Assembly (NCBI RefSeq): GCF_030731595.1
Contig: NZ_JANQTS010000082.1
Location: forward strand, 62,001-126,000
DNA length: 64,000 nucleotides
DNA from: Yoonia sp.
GTDB taxonomy: Bacteria > Pseudomonadota > Alphaproteobacteria > Rhodobacterales > Rhodobacteraceae
Direction: 5' to 3'
Shown here: in pieces, positions 40,590 to 48,471 of the stretch
Position numbering within the stretch: position 1 is the stretch's first letter
Layout: each line of letters starts with the position of its first letter
The notes under the pieces: generated by a model
Told to the model about the DNA's origin: nothing
Databases searched by the model: none
The model's input: the letters and a program-made list of their open reading frames with translations, nothing else
Program-made: the position numbers and the translations under genes

Positions 40590-41779
40590 ATCACACCCTC
40601 GGCTTTTAGCGTTGCGATATCATCGCCCGACAGACCCAGCCCCGCAAGCACCCGCTCGGTATCGGCGCCCAGAACCGGCGGCGGGTCATCAACTTTGGGC
40701 CGCGCGCTATCTATGGCAAAGCCCGTGCGCAAAAGCGCGATATCACGCCCCAGCCCTGCCACGTCGGCGAATTGCGCCACCAGCCCGCGCGCGGCGATCT
40801 GTGGATGGGCAAGGATTTGCGGCACACTCAGCACCGGGCCTGCGGGCACGCCGATTTTGTTCAGCCCGTCGACCCAAGTTTGGGCGGGGGCCGTTGTCAG
40901 CACGGTTTCCAGCTCGGCTTTCAAGCGCAGGCGGTTGGCCTTGCGGTCCTCGCGGCTGGCAAACTCTGGTCGCGCCAAAAGGTCCGCGCGGCCCAGATGT
41001 CGGGCCAGCGCCTCCCATTGTTCGTCTTTATTGGCGGCAATATTGATCAGCCCGTCACTGGCCTGAAACGTGCCTGACGGCGCACTGGTCGGGTTTTCGT
41101 TGCCGTGGCGTGCCGGTTCCACACCGCCGATCAGGTAATTCGACACCACCCAGCCCATGGTCGCCAGCGTCGCTTCAAGCATCGAGACATCTATGAAACA
41201 GCCTCTCTTGGGCGCGCTGAGCGCTGCCGCGATAGCCATGGCCGCAGTCAGCCCGCCCACCGTGTCCGACAATGGATAACCCACGCGCAACGGTTCCTGA
41301 TCACCGGTGATGGACATCACACCTGACGCGCCTTGGATTATCTGGTCATAGGCGGGGTTGTCTTTCCACGGTCCGTCCTGCCCAAAGCCGGAAATCGCGC
41401 AGTATATCAAAGCGGGGTTTTCGACCTTCAGGGCTTCATAGCCCACCCCCAGCCTGTCCATCACACCGGGGCGAAAGTTCTCTACCAGCACATCGGCCCC
41501 GCGCACCAGCTTGCGCAGAATGTCCTTGCCGCGCGGGTCTTTGAGGTTCAGCGTGACAGAGGCTTTGCCCGCATTCTGCGCCAGAAAGCTGATCCCCATC
41601 CCCTTGGCCGACAACGCCGGATCAGCGCCCAGATTACGGGCGAGATCGCCGCGCCCGACAGCCTCGATCTTGATCACTTCGGCGCCAAGATGCGCCAGTT
41701 GATGACAGGCAAAAGGGCCTGCCAGCACATTGGTCAGATCAAGGACCTTTGTGCCGGCAAGCGGTGCTTCAGTCGCCAT
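40586..41779 (-). CDS. CaiB/BaiF family III CoA-transferase
   Basis: 397 aa. Family III signature parts: VLDLTNVLAGPFACHQLAHLG, IKIEAVGRGD, VENFRPGVMDRLG and ISGFGQDGPWKDNPAYDQ, with the acyl-carrying Asp in the last. It moves CoA from a donor such as succinyl-CoA to a di- or tricarboxylic acid. The start at 41779 overlaps the end of tctA by 11 bp and its end overlaps the lyase. Context suggests citrate, citramalate or itaconate as acceptor. Confidence 0.86.
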   Translation of the reverse strand: MATEAPLAGTKVLDLTNVLAGPFACHQLAHLGAEVIKIEAVGRGDLARNLGADPALSAKGMGISFLAQNAGKASVTLNLKDPRGKDILRKLVRGADVLVENFRPGVMDRLGVGYEALKVENPALIYCAISGFGQDGPWKDNPAYDQIIQGASGVMSITGDQEPLRVGYPLSDTVGGLTAAMAIAAALSAPKRGCFIDVSMLEATLATMGWVVSNYLIGGVEPARHGNENPTSAPSGTFQASDGLINIAANKDEQWEALARHLGRADLLARPEFASREDRKANRLRLKAELETVLTTAPAQTWVDGLNKIGVPAGPVLSVPQILAHPQIAARGLVAQFADVAGLGRDIALLRTGFAIDSARPKVDDPPPVLGADTERVLAGLGLSGDDIATLKAEGVI

Positions 41780-43286
41780 CTGCCACGCCTTGGGCGCGCT
41801 TGTTGGCACGCAGTCTGCGGTAGCTTGGCAAGATCACCAGCAAGGCGGCCAGCACCAACAGACCCAGCGTCATCGGCCGTTCAGTGATAAAGCTGAACCC
41901 GCGATAAAGCTGCATCGCACGGGCAAAGTTATCCTCGAGCATGGTCCCCAGAATAAAGCCGATCAGCAGCGGCGCCAGCGGGTAATCGGCAAAGCGCAAG
42001 ATCGTGGCCACAACACCAAAACCCACAAGGATCAGCAATTCCGTGGAATTGTTCTGCCCGATGTAAGAGCCCATCATCGTAAAGAACAAAATGAACGGGA
42101 TCAGGTAGGTGCGCGGAACGGTCAGGATCTTTGCGATATAAGGGATCAAAGGCAGATTCAGGATCAAGAGCACCAGATTGCCGATATACATGGAGATGAT
42201 GACAGCCCAAAAGACCTCTGGCTGGTCGGTCATCAGCCTCGGGCCAGGTGTGACGTTGAGTGCGATCAGGGCTCCCAGCAGGATCGCTGTGGTGCCAGAG
42301 CCGGGAATACCCAGTGTCAGCAGTGGCACGAAAGAGCCTGTACATGCAGCGTTATTGGCGGCCTCTGGCGCGGCCAGACCCTTGATCGAGCCCTTGCCGA
42401 ATTCCTTTTGCTCGTCGCCCTTGGCGATGTTGCGTTCCACCGCATAACCGAGGAACGACGCGATCGTTGCCCCCGCGCCGGGCAGCACACCGATAAAGAA
42501 ACCTTGCAGCGATTGCCGTCCGATGACCGGCGCAATCGTGCGGGCCTCTTGGCGGGTGATGCGCAGATTGGTGATCTTGCCGCCGTCCGCACCTTGGGTG
42601 CTGCGCGCGGGGTTCATCACCAGAAACATCGCCTCTGGCAGTGCAAACATTGCCATAGCCAGCGTGATAAAGGAAAAGCCCGATTGCAGTTCCATCACCC
42701 CGAAGGTGAAGCGCGGCATGTTGGACAAGGCACCCTCGCCCACGGTGCCCATCATCAGCCCCAGTATCGTCATCATCAGCGCTTTGCCCACCTGCCCCGT
42801 GCCTGCAAAGGCCGCGATAGCCGAAAGGCCAACAACCATCAGTGCGAAATACTCGGCGGAATGGAACAAGAGCGCGACCGACGACAAAGCAGGCGCAAAG
42901 ATCATCAACAAGATCGCGCCGATTGTGCCACCTGCAAAAGAGGCAATCGCCGCGATGGTGAGCGCTTTGCCGGCTTGCCCCTTGCGGGCCATGGGGTAGC
43001 CGTCAAAAGAGGTGGCAACTGTGCCCGCGACCCCCGGCGCATTCAGCAGGATAGAGGAGGTTGAGCCGCCAAAGATCGCACCATAATAGACCCCCGAAAG
43101 CAGGATCAGCGCCGCTGTCGGATCACCCAGCCCGATGGCAACAGGGATCATGATGGCGATAATCGACATCGGTCCCAGCCCCGGCAACATGCCGATCAAC
43201 GTGCCGATGACACAGCCGAAGACCACCATCATCAGGTTAAAGGGCGTCACCGCGGCGCTGAGCCCGATCAGAATTCCTTCTAGCAT
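41769..43286 (-). CDS. tctA: TctA, large permease of a tripartite tricarboxylate transporter
   Basis: 505 aa with about 12 TM helices. TctA signatures: GCVIGTLIGMLPGLGPMS near the start, LNAPGVAGTVATSFDGYPMA and LGIPGSGTTAILLGAL. It is the main channel, driven by the ion gradient and fed by TctC. It starts 12 bp after tctB. Confidence 0.94.
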   Translation of the reverse strand: MLEGILIGLSAAVTPFNLMMVVFGCVIGTLIGMLPGLGPMSIIAIMIPVAIGLGDPTAALILLSGVYYGAIFGGSTSSILLNAPGVAGTVATSFDGYPMARKGQAGKALTIAAIASFAGGTIGAILLMIFAPALSSVALLFHSAEYFALMVVGLSAIAAFAGTGQVGKALMMTILGLMMGTVGEGALSNMPRFTFGVMELQSGFSFITLAMAMFALPEAMFLVMNPARSTQGADGGKITNLRITRQEARTIAPVIGRQSLQGFFIGVLPGAGATIASFLGYAVERNIAKGDEQKEFGKGSIKGLAAPEAANNAACTGSFVPLLTLGIPGSGTTAILLGALIALNVTPGPRLMTDQPEVFWAVIISMYIGNLVLLILNLPLIPYIAKILTVPRTYLIPFILFFTMMGSYIGQNNSTELLILVGFGVVATILRFADYPLAPLLIGFILGTMLEDNFARAMQLYRGFSFITERPMTLGLLVLAALLVILPSYRRLRANKRAQGVADGD

Positions 43287-43298
43287 CTCACGCGCTCC

Positions 43299-43829
43299 TT
43301 ACATAAATCGCGGCAGCGGGCTGAGAAAGATGCCAAGCACCTCCTGCACCAGATACCAGATGACGCCTGTGGCAATGACAGCCACAAGGATCATGATGTG
43401 GAATTTGCGCTCGCCCAAGAGCGCGCCACCGGCGACCAGAAAGGCCACGGTCGCAAGCAAGAACCCCAGCGGACGCAACAGCAAGGCATAGGCCACCATT
43501 GCCACCAGCAGGGCCACGGCTTGCCAGACGTTGTAGTCACCCAAACGCTTGAGATCGATGACCGCATCATCGGGGGCTTCATCGGCTTCCAAAGGGTCAA
43601 GCCCGCGCGCCTTGGCTGCTGCATCGACCTTGGGCGGTTTGGAACCGAAAAGAACGACCAGCCCGACGATCACACCGCAAATCGCAAGGATCTTGGGGAA
43701 TGTCGAAGGCCAGATCGGATTGCGCTGCAAAATCGGAGGCAGCAATTGGTCCATCGTAAAGAACGCCGCGTAGCCGTAGACGAAACACAGTGCTACGAAT
43801 ATCAACGCGATCCAGCGATCCAGCGCCAT
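43299..43829 (-). CDS. tctB: TctB, small permease of a tripartite tricarboxylate transporter
   Basis: 176 aa with four TM helices, poorly conserved as usual for TctB. The order tctC-tctB-tctA is the standard one. Two hairpins separate it from tctC, which may lower its expression relative to the binding protein. Confidence 0.87.
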   Translation of the reverse strand: MALDRWIALIFVALCFVYGYAAFFTMDQLLPPILQRNPIWPSTFPKILAICGVIVGLVVLFGSKPPKVDAAAKARGLDPLEADEAPDDAVIDLKRLGDYNVWQAVALLVAMVAYALLLRPLGFLLATVAFLVAGGALLGERKFHIMILVAVIATGVIWYLVQEVLGIFLSPLPRFM

Positions 43830-43860
43830 GATCTTTCCCTTCGTTCCTGAATTATTCTTG

Positions 43861-43903
43861 CGGTCTTTTCCACACAGGCATTTGCACTGTTGGACAAAGA
43901 CCG
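43861..43903 (-). terminator. Hairpin in the tctC-tctB gap, promoter-proximal to tctB
   Basis: Arms CGGTCTTT / AAAGACCG, extended by CCA / TGG pairing, around a 20-nt loop, 32 bp before the tctB start. It may be an attenuator or an mRNA processing structure. Confidence 0.45.
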
Positions 43904-43909
43904 AAATGT

Positions 43910-43942
43910 GGGGGCGGATGCCTTAGTTGGCCCACCGCCCCC
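43910..43942 (-). terminator. GC-rich hairpin directly after tctC
   Basis: Perfect 8-bp arms GGGGGCGG / CCGCCCCC with a 17-nt loop, 20 bp after the tctC stop. On the minus strand it lacks a T-run, so partial termination or 3'-end protection of tctC mRNA is more likely than full termination. Confidence 0.5.
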
Positions 43943-43961
43943 GCTTTTGTCGCATCAAGAC

Positions 43962-44948
43962 TTAGAGAAAGCCCAACTCGCGCATCAGATCACCGATCTG
44001 CTTTTCCTGCGCTTCAAGGAAGGCCTCGAATTCTGCGCCCGGCTTGTAGATGTTGACCAGACCCATACGCGAACGCACGGCTTCCCACTCGGGCGTGTCG
44101 TACATCGCAGCCAGCGTTTCCTGATAAAGTGCAACCTTGTCGGCAGCCATACCCGGTGCCGCAAAGAAACCGCGCCAGTTTACGAAGTCCGCGGTGATCC
44201 CTTGCTCGGCAAAGGTCGGTGCGGCGTCATAGGCGGGCACGCGCTCTGGCGCTGTGACACCCAGAATACGCACTTCACCTTGTGACGCCAAAGCGATCGC
44301 CTCGGAGAAGCCGGTCGACAGCGCGTCAATCTCGCCGGACAGAAGACCAGCCATCGCTTCGCCACCCGCATCATAGCCGATGTAGTTGAACGCAGTCGGG
44401 TCTTCGCCCGCACCTTGCATCACGATCGCTGCGACCAGGTGGTCCATGCCGCCGGGAACCGAACCGCCACCGATGGCAAAGTCAGCTGGATTGGTGCGAT
44501 ATTCGGCCAGAGCATCTTCCATCGACTGCCATGGGCTGTCAGCAGAGACAACAAGTGCCGCATAGTCGCCCACAGTCCCTGCAATCAGTGTCAGGTCACG
44601 GAAGCTTTGCGAGATTTCGCCGGTCAGCGCGCGGATCACGATCGGGGTCGAGTTGACCATCAAGGTGCCGTCGCTGCTTTGTGCGTTCTCGATCAAGTTC
44701 GCGATTGCCACGCCGCCGCCGCCGCCGGACATGTTTTCATAGGTTGCTGTCCCGATCAGGCCCGAGTTGACCAGCGCTTCGCCAGTACCGCGTGCGGTGC
44801 CGTCCCAGCCGCCACCTGCGCCACCTGGAACCAGGAAGTGGATTGAATCAAGCTTCTGATGCCCATCGGCCTGCGCCATGCCAGCAAAAGAAATCGAGGC
44901 CGCAGCAGCAGCCACCATGACCCGGCGGGTCAGAGTAAAAGTCGTCAT
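43962..44948 (-). CDS. tctC: TctC, periplasmic tricarboxylate-binding protein
   Basis: 328 aa with a signal peptide (TLTRRVMVAAAAASISFAG, cleavage near MAQA). It is a Bug/TctC family protein with the N-terminal IHFLVPGGAGGGWDGTARG ligand loop and DFAIGGGSVPGGMDHL. It captures a tri- or dicarboxylate and delivers it to TctAB. The start at 44948 was chosen because it begins the signal. It is the first gene of the uptake operon and divergent from tctDE. Confidence 0.93.
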   Translation of the reverse strand: MTTFTLTRRVMVAAAAASISFAGMAQADGHQKLDSIHFLVPGGAGGGWDGTARGTGEALVNSGLIGTATYENMSGGGGGVAIANLIENAQSSDGTLMVNSTPIVIRALTGEISQSFRDLTLIAGTVGDYAALVVSADSPWQSMEDALAEYRTNPADFAIGGGSVPGGMDHLVAAIVMQGAGEDPTAFNYIGYDAGGEAMAGLLSGEIDALSTGFSEAIALASQGEVRILGVTAPERVPAYDAAPTFAEQGITADFVNWRGFFAAPGMAADKVALYQETLAAMYDTPEWEAVRSRMGLVNIYKPGAEFEAFLEAQEKQIGDLMRELGFL

Positions 44949-45053
44949 TGGTTTCCTCCCATTTGACAGGCGTACAAACGCCGCCCATGGTTCGCAAACG
45001 AACACAGAAAACTGACATCGACCTGACACGCACAAAAAAAGGGCAAAATAAAA

Positions 45054-45713
45054 ATGCGGTTCCTTTTGGTTGAGGACAATCTGGAATTGGCCGAAGCCGT
45101 GGTGAAACGGCTTGGGCTTGACGGACATGCGGTTGACCATGCCGCTTGCCTTGCCATGGCCGAAGACTGTCTGGCGGCGGCCGACTACGATCTGATCTTG
45201 CTCGATGTGATGTTGCCCGACGGCGACGGGCGCGAGTTTCTGGCCCGCAAACGCGCCGCACTCGAAACGCCCGTGATCGTCCTGACCGCACGTTCACAGG
45301 TCTCGGACCGCGTTGGGGCGCTGGATCAAGGGGCAGATGACTATATCACGAAACCTTTTGATTTTACAGAACTCGAGGCCCGTTGCCGCGCCGTCTTGCG
45401 GCGCCGTGGCGGTTCGGCGCGTAACGAATTCAAACTGGGAACTGCTGTTTTTGACCCCAATTCGGGTACCATCGTGCAGGCGGATCAGACGATTGATCTG
45501 CGCAACCGCGAAATCCGTCTGCTCGAGGTCTTCGCCCGCCACCCCGGTCAGATCATGTCCAAATCGCAATTGCTCGACCGGCTGTTTTCCCATGATGCCG
45601 AGGTCACGGAAAACGCCATCGAGGTTTATGTGGGCCGACTGCGCAAAAAGCTTGATACGGTCGGAGTGCGGATCGAAACCGTGCGCGGTCTTGGCTACCG
45701 GATTTGCCCTTGA
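45054..45713 (+). CDS. tctD: TctD-like response regulator
   Basis: 219 aa, OmpR family. Receiver with acidic pair E7/D8, phosphoacceptor in LILLDVMLPDGDG (D51), LTARS and TKPFD; C-terminal winged helix (EVYVGRLRKKLDTVGV, RGLGYRI). It is divergent from tctC with 105 bp between the starts and followed directly by the kinase gene, the usual tctDE layout. It should activate the tct operon when the substrate is present. Confidence 0.92.
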   Translation: MRFLLVEDNLELAEAVVKRLGLDGHAVDHAACLAMAEDCLAAADYDLILLDVMLPDGDGREFLARKRAALETPVIVLTARSQVSDRVGALDQGADDYITKPFDFTELEARCRAVLRRRGGSARNEFKLGTAVFDPNSGTIVQADQTIDLRNREIRLLEVFARHPGQIMSKSQLLDRLFSHDAEVTENAIEVYVGRLRKKLDTVGVRIETVRGLGYRICP

Positions 45714-47086
45714 TCACCCAGACCTTATCCATCGGGCGGCGCTTGACCCTGCTCTTGGGAGCGATTGCAGCGCTCTTGGCGTTCTTGTCTTGGGGGATGG
45801 TTTCAAGCTTTTCGGGGCAAGCCGCAGCGCGCACACAAGACAATGTACTGGCCGCTTCGGTGGCCACCATCGCCGAGACCTTGCGCAGCGAACAAGGCAC
45901 GGTGCGTCTGGAACTGCCCTATTCCGCCTTTGCGATGCTGGGGGCCATTAGCGAGGATCGGGTCTTTTACCGTGTTTCCGTCGCGGGCGAGACCTTGACC
46001 GGCTATGACGATTTGCGCGGCGGGCGCATCCCCGAAGCACCGGGCGAAGTGCTGTTCGACACATTGGAGTATCGCGGCGAAACGGTGCGGATGGCCAGCA
46101 TCTCGCGCGTCGTTCTGGCCGGACGGGAAGGTGCGTCGGTGACCGTTTCCGTCGCCCAGACCCGCAACGGCATTGCTGCTGTAACCGCAGGGTTGTCGCG
46201 GACGGCGGCTGTCTTGTCTGTCGCTTTCTTTGTGCTTGCTGCCGCACTTTCGGCAATCGCAGCGCGCGCCTCTCTGCGCCCGCTCAATGAAATTGCACAG
46301 TCGGTTTCAAGGCGTGGTCCCTCTGATCTGCGCCCGATCCGCAGGCCCGCCCCCAGCGAACTTGCCCCGCTTATGACAGCGCTGAACCGGCTGATGGACC
46401 GTTTGGGCCAATCCATCCGGCGTTCCGAAGACTTTATCACCGAGGCGGCACACCGTGTCCGCACGCCTTTGGCGACCGTGCGCGCACAGGCAGAGATCGC
46501 GCTGCATACTGTGACCGGCGAGGAAGAAAAACGATCGCTGCGCCGCGTGATCCGTGCCGTGGACGAAAGCTCGCGCTCGGCCGGACAGCTGCTGGATCAC
46601 GCGACTGTGGCCTTTCGGGCCGAAGATCTGGACCGCAGCCCTCTGGATCTGTCGGACCTGACCAGAGCGGTGGTCGAAAGCCTGAGCCCGACAGCCGAGA
46701 TGAAGGACATTTCCTTTGCGGTTACGACCGCGCCTGCGGCCATACGCGGCGATGCCATTCTGCTGCAAACCGCATTGCGCAACATCCTTGACAACGCCAT
46801 CAAGTACTCGCCCCCTGAAACCACAGTCAGCATCCAAGTCACGCGCGCCAAGGCAGAAGTGCAGGTCGAGATTTGCGACCAAGGCACCGGGCTGGGGGCA
46901 GGCCCTGTGGCACATCTCACAGAACGCTTCAAACGTGGGGACAATGTCGAAGGTGTTGTCGGGTCTGGGCTTGGGTTGACGATCGCAGAAGAAGTGATGC
47001 GCGCCCATAACGGCAGCCTGACGCTGCGCAACATGACAAAGGGAGGAACCGGTACATGCGTCTTGCTTGTCTTGCCTTCGGCCTAG
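45704..47086 (+). CDS. tctE: TctE-like sensor histidine kinase
   Basis: 460 aa. TM1 is at about 13-32, a periplasmic domain of about 130 residues follows, then TM2 at about 165-187, HAMP-like linker, H-box (ITEAAHRVRTPLA), N-box (LDNAIKYS) and G-box (GSGLGLTIA). It probably uses a TTG start, either at 45704 or 45710, inside the end of tctD. It is overlapped at its 3' end by a binding-protein gene, suggesting the sensor works with a periplasmic partner. Confidence 0.9.
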   Translation: MPLITQTLSIGRRLTLLLGAIAALLAFLSWGMVSSFSGQAAARTQDNVLAASVATIAETLRSEQGTVRLELPYSAFAMLGAISEDRVFYRVSVAGETLTGYDDLRGGRIPEAPGEVLFDTLEYRGETVRMASISRVVLAGREGASVTVSVAQTRNGIAAVTAGLSRTAAVLSVAFFVLAAALSAIAARASLRPLNEIAQSVSRRGPSDLRPIRRPAPSELAPLMTALNRLMDRLGQSIRRSEDFITEAAHRVRTPLATVRAQAEIALHTVTGEEEKRSLRRVIRAVDESSRSAGQLLDHATVAFRAEDLDRSPLDLSDLTRAVVESLSPTAEMKDISFAVTTAPAAIRGDAILLQTALRNILDNAIKYSPPETTVSIQVTRAKAEVQVEICDQGTGLGAGPVAHLTERFKRGDNVEGVVGSGLGLTIAEEVMRAHNGSLTLRNMTKGGTGTCVLLVLPSA

Positions 47087-48081
47087 GCCTTCTGGCCCAG
47101 ATCGGCCTCGCCCAAGAGATAGAGGTCGAGGCCCACCGATTCTATGAAGGGACATCTGACAGCGTCGTGCGCGTGATCTCGACAGCCGATCTTGATGTTT
47201 TCGAGCCCTTTTTGCTGGAGTTCCAGCGCACGCGCCCCGCGATCGGCATCGACTATACAGTAACGTCCAGCACCGAACTGCACCGCGCGATGACACAAGA
47301 TCATACTTTTGACCTCGCCATCTCATCCGCGATGGATCTGCAATTCAAGCTGGCCAATGACGGGTTTGCGCAAAGCTATCGGTCCTCGGCCACCGATTCG
47401 CTGCCCGCGTGGGCCAGTTGGCGGAACCTGATCTTCGCTTTCACTTCGGAACCTGCGGTCGTCGTCATTTCCCGTGATGACTTTGTCAGGCAGCCAAAAC
47501 CGGTCACACGGCAGGATCTGATCGCACTTTTGCGCGAAAACCCGGCGCGGTTTCAGGGTCGCGTCGGTACATATGATGTCCGCGTGAGCGGACTTGGCTA
47601 TCTGTTTGCGACACAAGAGGCCCGCGCGTCAGACGCCTATTGGCGGCTTACGGAAGTGATGGGGCGGCTCGATCCCCAGCTTTATTGCTGTTCGGCCCAG
47701 ATGATCGACGATGTGGCCTCTGGGAAACTTGCCCTCGCCTATAATGTTCTGGGCAGCTACGCCGCACAGCGGATTGCCGAAGATGACAGGTTGGAAATCC
47801 TTGTCCTCGAAGACTTCAGCAATGTGATGCTGCGAACAGCCATCATTCCGCAGTCAGCACAGAATGTCGAATACGCCGGCGCATTGCTGGATGATCTCTT
47901 GCGCGCGGGTATGCGCGACACACCAAGCGCATGGGTGCTCCCACCGCTCAGCGACAGGCGCGATCCCCTGCCCGCTGCATTTGGCCCGATCAGGCTGGGC
48001 CCCGGCCTTATGGTTAATCTCGATCAGCTCAACCGGCGTGCCTTTTTGGACGCATGGGAAAGCGGAATGGAACAGCGTTAA
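47056..48081 (+). CDS. Periplasmic ABC-type substrate-binding protein linked to TctDE
   Basis: 341 aa with a signal peptide (cleavage after GLAQE region). It has a two-lobe iron/molybdate-type binding fold (VRVISTADLDVFEPFLLEFQ, FDLAISSAMDLQFKLANDG, LALAYNVLGSYAAQ). Its ATG lies 31 bp inside the kinase gene, so it is translated with it. No ABC permease or ATPase follows. I infer a ligand-loaded accessory to the TctE sensor domain rather than transport. An adjacent conserved pair CC (LYCCSAQ) is unusual for this fold. Confidence 0.8.
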   Translation: MRLACLAFGLGLLAQIGLAQEIEVEAHRFYEGTSDSVVRVISTADLDVFEPFLLEFQRTRPAIGIDYTVTSSTELHRAMTQDHTFDLAISSAMDLQFKLANDGFAQSYRSSATDSLPAWASWRNLIFAFTSEPAVVVISRDDFVRQPKPVTRQDLIALLRENPARFQGRVGTYDVRVSGLGYLFATQEARASDAYWRLTEVMGRLDPQLYCCSAQMIDDVASGKLALAYNVLGSYAAQRIAEDDRLEILVLEDFSNVMLRTAIIPQSAQNVEYAGALLDDLLRAGMRDTPSAWVLPPLSDRRDPLPAAFGPIRLGPGLMVNLDQLNRRAFLDAWESGMEQR

Positions 48082-48471
48082 TGATCGGCAGGTTTTTACC
48101 GGCGGTCTGCGTTGTTCCCGAATCAAGCCCCGTGAAAATGCGGCTGATCACACCAAAGTCACGATTATCCGTCTTTGCGCGGGTTTTGAGTTTCTGGCAC
48201 ACGCGGAAGTGCAAGGGATATGAGGCAATTGTCGCTTGACGCGAGATAGTCAAGCAAACTGCAATTTGCATTAATTAGGCTTGTTCGCGCTAACGCGCCC
48301 AAAAATGCCTTAGAAAGAACCATCTTTCGGACACAATTTCCACCAATTCACCTGCTTTGTTTCCATCAGTGATTTGGAACAGTCATGAAGCTTAATACTT
48401 CTGTCCGGCGATTTTGCGGTCATCGGTGAAGGGTCCAAACAGGCTTGAAATTTTAGAGAGGAGTGAAGACT
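48082..48471. other. 390-bp intergenic region with promoter-like features
   Basis: No convincing gene. The last ~230 bp are clearly AT-richer than the surroundings and hold an inverted repeat (48234-48255), a GCAATTTGCATTAATTA stretch and, just before the next gene, the site GAGGAG. It probably contains the promoter of the PstS-OmpA gene. Confidence 0.6.
48234..48255. promoter_or_regulatory. Inverted repeat GCTTGAC-N8-GTCAAGC
   Basis: Perfect 7-bp arms with an 8-nt spacer, about 220 bp upstream of the PstS-OmpA gene. It looks like an operator; the long spacer distinguishes it from the FNR-type boxes. Confidence 0.45.

Noticed and set aside
41730-43064. 444-codon plus-strand frame opposite tctA
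   Set aside because: Rich in His, Arg and Gln as expected for an antisense frame of a GC-rich membrane protein gene; no family resemblance.
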